Shown one piece after another: positions 6,892 through 13,939 of a stretch of 13,939 nt of DNA. The position numbers and the translations under genes are program-made. Location: assembly GCA_047971485.1 (NCBI GenBank), contig JBKDZR010000112.1, positions 1 through 13,939 on the forward strand, given 5' to 3'. The first letter of the stretch is position 1. The number at the start of each line of letters is the position of its first letter. This stretch comes from JBKDZR01 sp047971485. Its GTDB lineage: Bacteria; Pseudomonadota; Alphaproteobacteria; Rhodobacterales; Rhodobacteraceae. The notes below the pieces were generated by a model, which was not told the DNA's origin, ran no database searches, and saw only the letters and a program-made list of their open reading frames with translations.

Positions 6892-8670
6892 TCAGAATGC
6901 CTCGGCCGGCAGATCCATTACCACGGCGCCGCCACTTTCGATTCGCGCCAGATGGGTGGCGGTGGCCGGCAACTGACGGGCCATATAGTAGCGCCCAGTG
7001 GCCAGTTTCGCGGTCAGGAAATCCTTGTCTCCGCCCCCCGCATCCAGCTGTTCCAGCGCGGCCTTGGCCATTCGTGCCCACATCAGGCCAAGACAGACAT
7101 GGCCGAAAAGGTGCATGAAATCATAGCTGCCGGCCAAGGCGTTGTTGGGGTTTTTCATGCCGTGCTGCATGAAATACATCCCCGCCGCCTGCAGATCCTT
7201 GCTGGCCTGTTTCAGCGGGTCGAGGAAGGGGGCTTTCAACCCCTCGTTTGCCTCGTTTTCCTTGATGAAGCCCTTCACCATCTCGAAAAACGCGAGGATC
7301 GGCTTGCCCCCGTCGGCGGGCAGCTTGCGGCCCACCAGATCAAGGGATTGGATGCCGTTGGTGCCTTCATAGATCATGGTGATGCGCGCATCACGGACGA
7401 ACTGTTCCAGGCCCAATTCGCGGGTAAAGCCGGATCCGCCCGGGGTTTGCTGGGCCAGAACCGTGGTCTCAAAACCCTTGTCTGTCAGGAACCCCTTGAT
7501 CACCGGTGTCAGCAGCGAAATCAGCGCCTCGGCCCCCGCATCGCCGCCGCGATGGGCCTGATCGATCAGCGAGGCCCCCCAGAAGGTCAGCGCCCGGGCC
7601 CCTTCGACAAAGCTTTTCTGATGCAGCAGATTGCGCCGCACATCCGGGTGCACGATGATCGGATCGGCCGGGCCGTCGGGGTTTTTCGCCCCGGTCACGT
7701 CACGGCCTTGCAGGCGATCCCGGGCAAAGGCCAGCGCGTTCTCATAGGCCACGGCGCCCTGGGCATAGCCCTGCAGGCCGACCCCCAGCCGGGCCTCGTT
7801 CATCATGGTGAACATGGCGCGCATGCCGCCATGTTCCTGCCCAACCAGCCAACCGGTGGCCCCGTCATAGTTCATCACGCAGGTTGCATTGCCATGGATG
7901 CCCATCTTGGCCTCCAGCCCGCCGCAGCTGACGGCATTGCGATCGCCCAGGCCGCCATCGTCGTTGACCAGGAATTTCGGCACGATGAACAGGGAAATGC
8001 CCTTGGTGCCTTCGGGTCCGCCCGGGATCTTGGCCAGTACCAGATGGATGATGTTCTCGCTCAGGTCATGTTCACCCGCCGAGATCCAGATCTTGGATCC
8101 GGTGATCCGATAGCTGCCATCGCCTTGCGGCTCGGCCCGGGTGCGGATCAGGCCCAGATCGGTGCCGCATTGCGGTTCCGTCAGGTTCATGGTGCCAGAC
8201 CATTCGCCGCTGATCATCCTGGGCAGATAGGTTTGCTTCTGGTCGTCCGAGCCATGGGCATGGATCGCGGAACAGGCGCCATGGGTCAGGCCCTGATACA
8301 TGTTGAAGGCCATGTTGGCCGAAACGAACATCTCGTTGACCGCGCAGTGCAGCACATAGGGCATGCCCTGGCCGCCATAGTCGGGATCGGCATCCAGCCC
8401 CATCCAGCCGCCTTCGCGCAGCTTGTCATAGGCGGCCTTGAAGCCTTCGGGTGTGCGCACGGTGCCGTTTTCCAGATGGCAGCCCTGTTCGTCGCCGATC
8501 CGGTTCAAGGGTGCCAGCACCTCGGAAGACAGCTTGCCGGCTTCTTCCAGGATGGCGGCGGTGAAGGCGGTGTCCAGATCAGCATAGCCGGGAATGTCGG
8601 CCTCGGGAACGTGCAGCACATCGTGCAGGACGAATTGCATATCCTTGATCGGGGCGGTGTAGCTCGGCAT
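6892..8670 (-). CDS. Acyl-CoA dehydrogenase, DmdC-like (about 590-residue class)
   Basis: A 592-residue FAD-dependent acyl-CoA dehydrogenase that introduces the 2,3-trans double bond, passing electrons to ETF. It belongs to the long class with an extra C-terminal domain (about residues 465-592). The MNLTEPQCGTDLG stretch (161-173) lies in the FAD/substrate region, and the catalytic base is Glu435 in MIYEGTNGIQ. The N-terminus (MPSYTAPIKDMQFVLHDVL) and overall length match the family containing roseobacter DmdC, the 3-methylmercaptopropionyl-CoA dehydrogenase of DMSP demethylation. Paralogues in this family also act on ordinary fatty acyl-CoAs. Placement with thiolase and FadJ argues for general beta-oxidation. 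The ribosome site is AAGGGAGA, 7 bases before the ATG. It is the first gene of the minus-strand unit, so its promoter should lie in 8671-9096. Confidence 0.94.
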   Translation of the reverse strand: MPSYTAPIKDMQFVLHDVLHVPEADIPGYADLDTAFTAAILEEAGKLSSEVLAPLNRIGDEQGCHLENGTVRTPEGFKAAYDKLREGGWMGLDADPDYGGQGMPYVLHCAVNEMFVSANMAFNMYQGLTHGACSAIHAHGSDDQKQTYLPRMISGEWSGTMNLTEPQCGTDLGLIRTRAEPQGDGSYRITGSKIWISAGEHDLSENIIHLVLAKIPGGPEGTKGISLFIVPKFLVNDDGGLGDRNAVSCGGLEAKMGIHGNATCVMNYDGATGWLVGQEHGGMRAMFTMMNEARLGVGLQGYAQGAVAYENALAFARDRLQGRDVTGAKNPDGPADPIIVHPDVRRNLLHQKSFVEGARALTFWGASLIDQAHRGGDAGAEALISLLTPVIKGFLTDKGFETTVLAQQTPGGSGFTRELGLEQFVRDARITMIYEGTNGIQSLDLVGRKLPADGGKPILAFFEMVKGFIKENEANEGLKAPFLDPLKQASKDLQAAGMYFMQHGMKNPNNALAGSYDFMHLFGHVCLGLMWARMAKAALEQLDAGGGDKDFLTAKLATGRYYMARQLPATATHLARIESGGAVVMDLPAEAF

Positions 8671-9096
8671 GATATTTCTCCCTTTGCGGTGGGCTGGGAC
8701 AGGGCCGCACGAGAGTGATCATAGAGCATCTTGCCCGCAATGGGGTATCGCTTTTCTCGGTCACGATTACGCGAATTCAAACGGTTAGGTCTGTGCGTCC
8801 GAATCTGGCTGTCGGTTTGGGGACTGTGTGGTGATGTCGCACAAATTGGCCAGGGTCAGGGCCCATAGCCCATAGATGACGCTTGCCGCGCGTGCGATGG
8901 CTGACAGGAAGACTGTACGCCGTCAGATAATTCGGGATATCTGAGCGGTTTTCCGTTTGAAGCCCAGATCTTCACCAGTCTGGCCGACGCCCGCCGCGCT
9001 TGCGCCAGAAGACGAACCCGAATACCAGCATCAAGTCCGCAGACTCTCGCCCTGAACGAGGGATCAATGGGGCAGGCTACCCTTGTATCTATTTTT
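8671..9096. other. Divergent intergenic region, no convincing gene
   Basis: About 425 bases between the acyl-CoA dehydrogenase start and the ABC operon promoter. It must hold the minus-strand promoter for the beta-oxidation unit, but I could not fix convincing -35/-10 boxes. A minus-strand frame open from about 9089 to a stop at 8856 (77 codons) has no ATG with a ribosome site and resembles nothing I recognise. It could be a decayed gene remnant. A TCAGATA/TATCTGA inverted repeat lies inside it. Confidence 0.5.
8923..8944. repeat. 7-bp inverted repeat with 8-base spacer
   Basis: TCAGATA (8923-8929) and TATCTGA (8938-8944) are perfect inverted repeats separated by 8 bases. Half-site spacing of about 15 bases centre to centre could suit a dimeric regulator, but a match this short is not rare. 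No ribosome site or T-run is linked to it. Confidence 0.3.
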
Positions 9097-9124
9097 TGTT
9101 ATGATATATCATAACACTTATATA
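9096..9124 (+). promoter_or_regulatory. Candidate promoter of the ABC importer operon
   Basis: TTGTTA (9096-9101) and TATATA (9119-9124) are separated by 17 bases and sit in an AT-rich patch (about 9084-9130) that stands out from the GC-rich surroundings. A TATAAA at 9121-9126 with a 19-base spacer is an alternative -10 box. Transcription would begin near 9131, about 55 bases before the first binding-protein gene. Each box matches the sigma-70 consensus at only four of six positions (five for the alternative -10). Confidence 0.45.
9097..9116. promoter_or_regulatory. Perfect 20-bp palindrome, candidate repressor operator
   Basis: TGTTATGATATATCATAACA reads the same on both strands. It covers most of the proposed -35 box and nearly all of the spacer of the importer promoter, the position expected for a repressor. 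The half-site GTTAT...ATAAC is reminiscent of operators of metal or oxyanion regulators such as Zur and ModE, which also use GTTAT-type half-sites. The exact regulator cannot be assigned by eye. Confidence 0.6.
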
Positions 9125-9185
9125 AAATCATGTCAGTTTTCAAAGGGATCCGCCTTTTTCTGGCATGCTCTGTCAAGGGTTACTC

Positions 9186-10313
9186 ATGAAACATTGCATC
9201 GTGTTCTTGTTCACGGCGACCATTTCCGTGCTGTCCGCCAGTCTGGCCATGGCCGAACTTACCGTCATCGACATGATGGGACGCACGCACAGGCTGACGA
9301 AACCGGCCGAACGGGCCGTGATTACCTTCCATTTCGAGGATTTCCTGGCCGTCGCCGGCCCGGACGCCTATGATCGGGTGGTCGGCATCAACAAGGCGGC
9401 CTGGCGCAGTTGGCGCAATTCCCAATGGCAAGCCTATGCCGCCGCCATCCCGCGCCTTGAAGAACTGACCGATGTCGGCGGTGTTGCGGGCAATCCGTTT
9501 TCACTGGAAGCTGCCGTCGCTTTGCGGCCGGATGTGCTGATCGTGCCGTCCAACAATTTCAACGCCATGGCCGACATATATGAACGGATCGAGGCCACCG
9601 GCGTACCTGTGATCGTTGTCGATTATCACAGCCAGACGGTGGAACGGCATGTCGCCTCAACCCTGATCATCGGCCAAGTGATGGGCACCGAAGAACGAGC
9701 CCGGGAACTGGCCAAGATCTATGCCGCAGAGGTGGCGGACGTGGAGGCCCGTGTTGCGGCGGCCCAGGCCGCCGGCGCGAAAATTCCTTCGGTCTACCTG
9801 GAGGTTGGGCGCATCGGCCCGCACGAATACGGTGTGACCTTCGGCGGTGGCTACATGTGGGGCGGCATGATCGAAATGGCCGGGGGCAACAACATCGGCA
9901 AGGAAGTGACCGACCGTTCTGCCCCGATCAGCCCCGAGTTCCTGCTGGTCAAGGATCCCGACGTCATCTTCATGGCCGGGGCCTATTGGCTGGATCATGA
10001 TGAATCACTGATCATGGGATTTGGCATCGACCCGCAGGTCACGCGGAACCGGCTGGACGGTTTCCTCAAGCGGGATGGCTGGGCCAACCTGAAGGCGGTG
10101 AAGAACGGTGATATCCACGCCTTGTATCTGGGGGGCGTGCGGACGCTGTACGACTATGCCTACCTGCAGCAGATTGCCAAGGTCCTCTACCCTGAGGCCT
10201 TTGCCGATGTCGATCCCATGGCCAACCTCCAAGCCTTCTATGAGACCTACATGCCGATCAAGGCCGAGGGGTCCTTCATGGTTGGCCTGTCCGACACGGC
10301 CGGATCCAACTGA
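9186..10313 (+). CDS. ABC importer periplasmic binding protein, metal-chelate/cobalamin class (copy 1)
   Basis: I choose ATG 9186 over an in-frame ATG at 9165, because AAGGG (9175-9179) precedes it by six bases and the protein then opens directly with a signal peptide. Cleavage is likely after AMA, residue 23. There is no lipobox, so a soluble periplasmic protein is expected. The 375 residues fit the class III (BtuF/FhuD/TroA-like, PF01497-type) fold. The mature protein begins ELTVIDMMGRTHRL. Candidate ligand residues are His49 in FHFEDF, His148 in DYHSQT, the RNSQWQ stretch (77-82) and the aromatic cluster GGGYMWGGM (220-228). Ligands of this class include haem, ferric siderophores, cobalamin, and molybdate (MolA); this one cannot be assigned. 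It heads the operon and is followed 27 bases later by a close paralogue. Confidence 0.9.
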   Translation: MKHCIVFLFTATISVLSASLAMAELTVIDMMGRTHRLTKPAERAVITFHFEDFLAVAGPDAYDRVVGINKAAWRSWRNSQWQAYAAAIPRLEELTDVGGVAGNPFSLEAAVALRPDVLIVPSNNFNAMADIYERIEATGVPVIVVDYHSQTVERHVASTLIIGQVMGTEERARELAKIYAAEVADVEARVAAAQAAGAKIPSVYLEVGRIGPHEYGVTFGGGYMWGGMIEMAGGNNIGKEVTDRSAPISPEFLLVKDPDVIFMAGAYWLDHDESLIMGFGIDPQVTRNRLDGFLKRDGWANLKAVKNGDIHALYLGGVRTLYDYAYLQQIAKVLYPEAFADVDPMANLQAFYETYMPIKAEGSFMVGLSDTAGSN

Positions 10314-10340
10314 TCCTGACATTCCAGACAAGGTTTTCTC

Positions 10341-11453
10341 ATGAGACACGCTGTCCTGTTCCTGTTCACTGCGGTCATCACCATTTTTTCTGCTGCTCTG
10401 GCCACGGCCGAAATCACCGTCGTTGATATGAAGGGACGGGAGCACACGCTTGAAAAACCAGCCGAGCGGGTCATCATCACCTTCCATTTCGAGGACTTCC
10501 TGGCCGTCGCCGGGCCCGACGCCTATGATCGCGTTGTCGGCATGAACAAGGAAGCCTGGCGCAAAGCGCGTAATTCCCAATGGCAGGCATATACCGCCGA
10601 GATTCCGCGTCTTGAAACTGTGCCGGATATCGGCGGAAACGCCGGCACCCCATTTTCGCTTGAGGCGGTTGTCGCCCTGAAGCCCGATGTCATGATCGTG
10701 TCGGTTCTGCACTTCATGGCGATGGGCGACATCCTTGAGCGGGTGGAAGCCGCAGGCATCCCGGTGATCGTTCTGGATTACCACAGCCAGACGGTTGAGA
10801 CGCACGTCGCCTCGACCCTGCTGATCGGCCAGGTGATGGGCACCGAGGCCCGCGCCCGTGAACTGGCAGACACCTACGCCGCCCAGGTGGCCGATGTGGA
10901 AGCCCGTGTTGCTGCGGCACAAGCCGAAAAACCCACAGTTTACCTGGAGGTCGGCCGCATCGGCCCCCACGAATATGGCGTGACCTTTGGGGACAACTAC
11001 ATGTGGGGCAGCATGATCAGAATGGCCGGAGGGGACAATATCGGCGGCCAGGTGACCGAGCGCTCAGCCCCGATCAATCCTGAATACCTTCTGGTCCGCG
11101 ATCCCGATGTGATCTTCATGGCCGGGGCCTACTGGCTGGATCAGGATGAATCGCTGATCATGGGCTTCGGTATTGACAAGGATCTGACTCTGGAACGACT
11201 GGCGGCTTTCGTCAATCGCGACGGTTGGGCCAACCTCAAGGCAGTGAAGAATAATGAAATTCACGCCCTGTATCTTGGGGGCGTGCGCACAATCTATGAC
11301 TACGCCTACCTTCAACAGATCGCCAAGGTCATCAACCCCGAGGCCTTCGCCGATGTGGACCCCGAAGCCAATCTGCGGGCCTTCTATGAGACCTACACAC
11401 CGATCAAGGCCGAGGGGTCTTTCATGCTCAGCCTGTCCGACAGAGAGAACTGA
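10341..11453 (+). CDS. ABC importer periplasmic binding protein, metal-chelate/cobalamin class (copy 2)
   Basis: A 370-residue paralogue of the preceding gene. By eye, more than three quarters of the mature residues are identical, so it is a tandem duplication. It has its own signal peptide (cleavage after ATA, residue 23) and a ribosome site AAGG seven bases before the ATG. The shared blocks ITFHFEDFLAVAGPDAYD, DYHSQTVE, EVGRIGPHEYGVTFG and GAYWLD imply the same fold and related ligands. The main differences are a patch near residue 121 (copy 1 has PSNNFN, copy 2 has SVLHFM), the exchanged pair at FGGGY/FGDNY, and a short deletion after the AAQA run. These may change ligand preference. Downstream, the permease starts about 37 bases on. 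Confidence 0.9.
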   Translation: MRHAVLFLFTAVITIFSAALATAEITVVDMKGREHTLEKPAERVIITFHFEDFLAVAGPDAYDRVVGMNKEAWRKARNSQWQAYTAEIPRLETVPDIGGNAGTPFSLEAVVALKPDVMIVSVLHFMAMGDILERVEAAGIPVIVLDYHSQTVETHVASTLLIGQVMGTEARARELADTYAAQVADVEARVAAAQAEKPTVYLEVGRIGPHEYGVTFGDNYMWGSMIRMAGGDNIGGQVTERSAPINPEYLLVRDPDVIFMAGAYWLDQDESLIMGFGIDKDLTLERLAAFVNRDGWANLKAVKNNEIHALYLGGVRTIYDYAYLQQIAKVINPEAFADVDPEANLRAFYETYTPIKAEGSFMLSLSDREN

Positions 11454-11490
11454 GCAGATCCCATGACGATCATTGCCGGCAGAGGTGCGC

Positions 11491-12540
11491 GTGTCTGTAG
11501 CCCCCGATGACACCCTGATTGACAGCTATCGGACCCTGCAGGCCCGCAAGCTGGTCTTTCTGGTCCTGGCTGCCCTGGCGCTGGTTGGTGTGGCCATTCT
11601 TGATATGGCCACCGGCCCGGCCATGTTGCCGCTGGGCGATGTCTGGTCAGTGATCACCCGCCCTTCGGCCCATGCGGGCACGGTGCTGTATACCATCGTG
11701 ATGGATATCCGCCTGCCCATGACCCTGACGGCAATGACGGTGGGGGCCTCGCTTGGTCTGGCTGGGGCCGAGATGCAAACCATCCTGCGCAATCCCTTGG
11801 CCAGCCCCTATACGCTGGGCTTGTCGGCGGCGGCGGGTTTCGGTGCGTCGCTGGCGATCCTGACTGGGCTGAGCCTGCCCTTCTTGCCCTGGCTGGGGGT
11901 GCCCGTCGCGGCCTTCTGCATGGCCCTGATCGCTGCGCTGGTGGTCTATGCCATTGGCCGGTCGCGCGGGGTGACCACGGACATTCTGGTGCTGACGGGC
12001 ATTGCGATGCTGTTTCTGTTTCAGTCCCTGCAATCACTGATGCAATACTTGGCCTCGCCCGATGTGTTGCAGGTCATCGTCTTTTGGCTGTTCGGCAGCC
12101 TGGCCAAGGCCAGCTGGACCACTTTCTGGATTACCGCGACAGTCTATGTGGCCGTCGTGCCGCTGATCCTGCGCGGAGCCTGGCGACTGACAGCCCTCAG
12201 CCTGGGCGATCAGACAGCCCAGAGCCTGGGGATCAAGGTGGGCCAGGTGCGGCTGCGGATGCTGATCCTGATCTCGGTGCTGACTGCCTCGGCTGTGTCA
12301 TTTACCGGCACTATCGGCTTTGTCGGCCTCGTTGCCCCCCACCTGGCCCGCGGGCTTGTGGGCGAGGATCAGCGCTATCTGGTGCCGCTCAGTTCCGTCT
12401 TTGGGGCCTTCATCCTGGGTGGGGCATCGGTGCTGTCCAAGTCGATCAACCCCGGCGCGATCATTCCCATCGGCATCGTGACGGCGGTGATCGGGGTGCC
12501 GTTCCTGCTGCTTCTCATCCACCGCAAAAAGAAGGTCTGA
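11491..12540 (+). CDS. ABC importer permease, FecCD/BtuC family
   Basis: I place the start at GTG 11491, because AGAGG (11481-11485) stands five bases before it. In-frame TTG 11473 and GTG 11485 are alternatives, and no in-frame ATG is available. The 349-residue protein is highly hydrophobic, with roughly nine to ten membrane helices beginning near residue 20. Family hallmarks are RLP (74-76), GASLGLAGAEMQ followed by NPLASPYTLG (101-110), and FTGTIGFVGLVAPHLAR (271-287). Such permeases work as homodimers with the ATPase in the inner membrane. It presumably accepts substrate from both binding proteins encoded upstream, since no second permease is present. Family members import ferric siderophores, haem, cobalamin or molybdate. 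Confidence 0.93.
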   Translation: MSVAPDDTLIDSYRTLQARKLVFLVLAALALVGVAILDMATGPAMLPLGDVWSVITRPSAHAGTVLYTIVMDIRLPMTLTAMTVGASLGLAGAEMQTILRNPLASPYTLGLSAAAGFGASLAILTGLSLPFLPWLGVPVAAFCMALIAALVVYAIGRSRGVTTDILVLTGIAMLFLFQSLQSLMQYLASPDVLQVIVFWLFGSLAKASWTTFWITATVYVAVVPLILRGAWRLTALSLGDQTAQSLGIKVGQVRLRMLILISVLTASAVSFTGTIGFVGLVAPHLARGLVGEDQRYLVPLSSVFGAFILGGASVLSKSINPGAIIPIGIVTAVIGVPFLLLLIHRKKKV

Positions 12541-12542
12541 GC

Positions 12543-13343
12543 ATGCTGCTTTCCGTGCAGGACCTGTCCGTCGAAATCGGTCGGACCCAGATCATCAATA
12601 AGGCCTCCTTTACCCTTCAGGCCGGGGAAACCGTCGCCTTGCTTGGGCCAAATGGGGCAGGGAAATCGACGCTGGTACAGGCCATCGCCGGGATACAGAA
12701 GCCCAGCGGGGGCGCAGTGCATCTGGATGTGGGGGGTATAGGCGGGCTGGCCTATCTGCCTCAGGATGGGATCGGGCGCACCGGCCTTACGGTGGTCGAG
12801 GCAATCCTTCTGGGGCGCTACGATCAGCTGGGTCTGACAGTATCATCGGCCGAGATCAGGCAGGCGCGTGATGCCCTTGCCCGTTTCGGCATCGATCATC
12901 TGGCCAGCCGGACGGTCGAGTCGCTGTCCGGCGGGCAGCGGCAGTTGGCCGGGCTGGCCCAGGTCTTTTTCCGTCAGCCCCGGGTGATGCTGCTGGATGA
13001 ACCGACCTCGGCGCTGGATCTGTACCGACAACTGATCGTGCTGGACGAACTGCAGCGCATCGCGGCGGAGAGGAAGATCGGCGTGCTGGCTATCCTGCAC
13101 GACCTGTCCCTGGCCACGCGCTTCGCCGACCGCATCCTGTTTCTCAAGGATGGGGCGCTGGTTGCCGATGACCGCACCGAGGCGGTCATGACCAGCCCCA
13201 TGCTGCGCCAGATCTACAACATCGACGCCGAGATCCTGCGCACCCGCACCGACGCAATTCAGGTTGCCGCCCTTGCTGCGATTGGCCCGCATCATGAAGA
13301 GGGTCGGACACAGCCCGAACCGTCAGACGACATCTGCAGTTAG
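12543..13343 (+). CDS. ABC importer ATP-binding protein, FecE/BtuD type
   Basis: The start is ATG 12543, two bases after the permease stop, with GAAGG (12531-12535) seven bases upstream. The frame is open much further upstream, but that part lies inside the permease gene. The 266-residue protein has Walker A GPNGAGKST (35-43), Q-loop Gln74 (YLPQD), signature LSGGQRQ (128-134), Walker B VMLLDEP (148-154) and H-loop His186 (ILHDLS). It powers import through the FecCD-type permease. The last 20 or so residues (GPHHEEGRTQPEPSDDICS) form a hydrophilic tail slightly longer than usual for the family. No clear terminator follows; the first 60 bases downstream contain only a weak dyad at 13357-13370. 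Confidence 0.95.
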   Translation: MLLSVQDLSVEIGRTQIINKASFTLQAGETVALLGPNGAGKSTLVQAIAGIQKPSGGAVHLDVGGIGGLAYLPQDGIGRTGLTVVEAILLGRYDQLGLTVSSAEIRQARDALARFGIDHLASRTVESLSGGQRQLAGLAQVFFRQPRVMLLDEPTSALDLYRQLIVLDELQRIAAERKIGVLAILHDLSLATRFADRILFLKDGALVADDRTEAVMTSPMLRQIYNIDAEILRTRTDAIQVAALAAIGPHHEEGRTQPEPSDDICS

Positions 13344-13499
13344 GGTGACAATCCGGTGATAGCGCCATCAGGCCGCATGCCTCGCTTTCGAGCCCGATGT
13401 TGCTGCAAGTGTACAGAGAAAGGCAAGGATCGTGCGGATGGGTAGGCCGCACGGTCAAAAGGCTTGTCGGCGTTCAGGTGGCCGGTTCGCGAGTAAGCG
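13344..13499. other. Unassigned segment between the ABC operon and the broken lysozyme gene
   Basis: This stretch separates the ATPase stop from the point, near 13500, where the GH25 reading frame stops resembling its family. A minus-strand frame running through it and ending near 13340 is open but out of phase with the lysozyme, and I do not recognise it. The abrupt change suggests a deletion or insertion junction, possibly the end of an insertion element, but no terminal repeats or transposase are identifiable. Confidence 0.35.
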
Positions 13500-13814
13500 A
13501 GCTGCCTTCCAGTTCTGGGTGAACAGCGGATCGGCAACATCGCCGCCCTCGGTGGCCTTGATAAAGGCGAAGGAAATCCCCGCGCGGCGGACCCGGTGCC
13601 AGTCGATATTCCCCTGCCAGCGCGACACGTCGATGCCATGCACCTCATGCCGGGCGGGGCTGCGGTGATCCCAGTCATGGGGCTTGATGTCCCCGAACAG
13701 CATTTGTCCCAACCGGGCAGGCGCAGCAAGGGCAGGGCCATGGGTGACCTCGGCACTGCGCGACCCGCACGCGCCCAGCAGGAAAAGGAGAAGAAGTACC
13801 GTGACTGCCCGCAT
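13455..13814 (-). pseudogene. Truncated GH25 (lysozyme-like) lipoprotein gene
   Basis: The frame from ATG 13814 opens with a lipoprotein signal (hydrophobic run, then lipobox LLGAC with Cys16). It then enters a glycoside hydrolase family 25 domain: HGIDVSRWQGNIDW (59-72) with the first active-site aspartate Asp62, FAFIKATEGGDVADPLF (82-98) and NWKAA (101-105). GH25 enzymes normally continue with a GAYHF-like strand and the catalytic DxE motif for another 130 or more residues. Here the family match ends at residue 105 and the frame stops 14 codons later. Without DxE it cannot be an active muramidase. The ribosome site is weak. It is best read as a 5' remnant; an assembly break or frameshift just beyond 13500 is less likely, because no GH25 continuation is visible in the other frames. 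Confidence 0.75.
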
Positions 13815-13939
13815 TCCGGTCCGTTCCGGGGCCGGCCGACCCCTGATTTATCCCTGTGTTCCTGCCTGTCCTTGCCGCGGCCGGCTTGGGCCGGCTCGTT
13901 AAGGGAAAGGTACAGGAGCGGGGGGATTCGGTCGATGGG

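Noticed and set aside
6646..8718. A 690-residue plus-strand open frame
   Set aside because: It lies antisense to the acyl-CoA dehydrogenase, which has every family motif. GC-rich codon bias creates long mirror frames, and its translation shows no recognisable domain.
9067..9114. A 15-residue frame (ATG 9067) behind GAGGG, running through the palindrome
   Set aside because: It would lie upstream of the predicted transcription start of the operon and so is probably not in the transcript.
12084..12542. N-terminal extension of the ATPase frame
   Set aside because: It overlaps the permease in another frame. ATG 12543 has a ribosome site and gives a standard ATPase length.

Overview
The window looks like a stretch of chromosome (or large replicon) from a GC-rich alphaproteobacterium, most likely Rhodobacterales (Paracoccus/Ruegeria-like). 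The basis is base composition, codon use, and the close resemblance of the acyl-CoA dehydrogenase to the DmdC family known from marine roseobacters. No rRNA, tRNA, CRISPR array or complete mobile element was seen.

Layout. (1) 1-2813, plus strand: a probable catabolic operon of an intradiol ring-cleavage dioxygenase (hydroxyquinol 1,2-dioxygenase type), an alpha/beta hydrolase and an exported metallo-beta-lactamase-fold hydrolase. It ends at a hairpin shared with the convergent unit. (2) 8670-2866, minus strand: a fatty-acid beta-oxidation unit read as acyl-CoA dehydrogenase, a previously hidden 43-codon small gene that overlaps the next start by ATGA, thiolase, and the fused enoyl-CoA hydratase/3-hydroxyacyl-CoA dehydrogenase FadJ. 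Together these three enzymes cover all four steps of the beta-oxidation spiral. The two gaps inside the unit carry clear inverted repeats. (3) 8671-9185: a divergent intergenic region of about 515 bases. It ends in an AT-rich promoter that carries a perfect 20-base palindrome. (4) 9186-13343, plus strand: an ABC importer operon of the iron-siderophore/cobalamin/metal-chelate (FecCD/BtuC) type, with two tandem, closely related periplasmic binding proteins, one permease and one ATPase. The substrate cannot be read from the sequence, and the promoter palindrome suggests a metal- or cofactor-responsive repressor. (5) 13344-13939: the 5' half of a GH25 lysozyme-like lipoprotein gene on the minus strand, cut off before its catalytic DxE motif, with unrecognised sequence beyond the break.

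The most interesting items are the palindrome plus duplicated binding proteins, the translationally coupled small gene ahead of the thiolase, and the long-range inverted repeat right after the acyl-CoA dehydrogenase stop codon.
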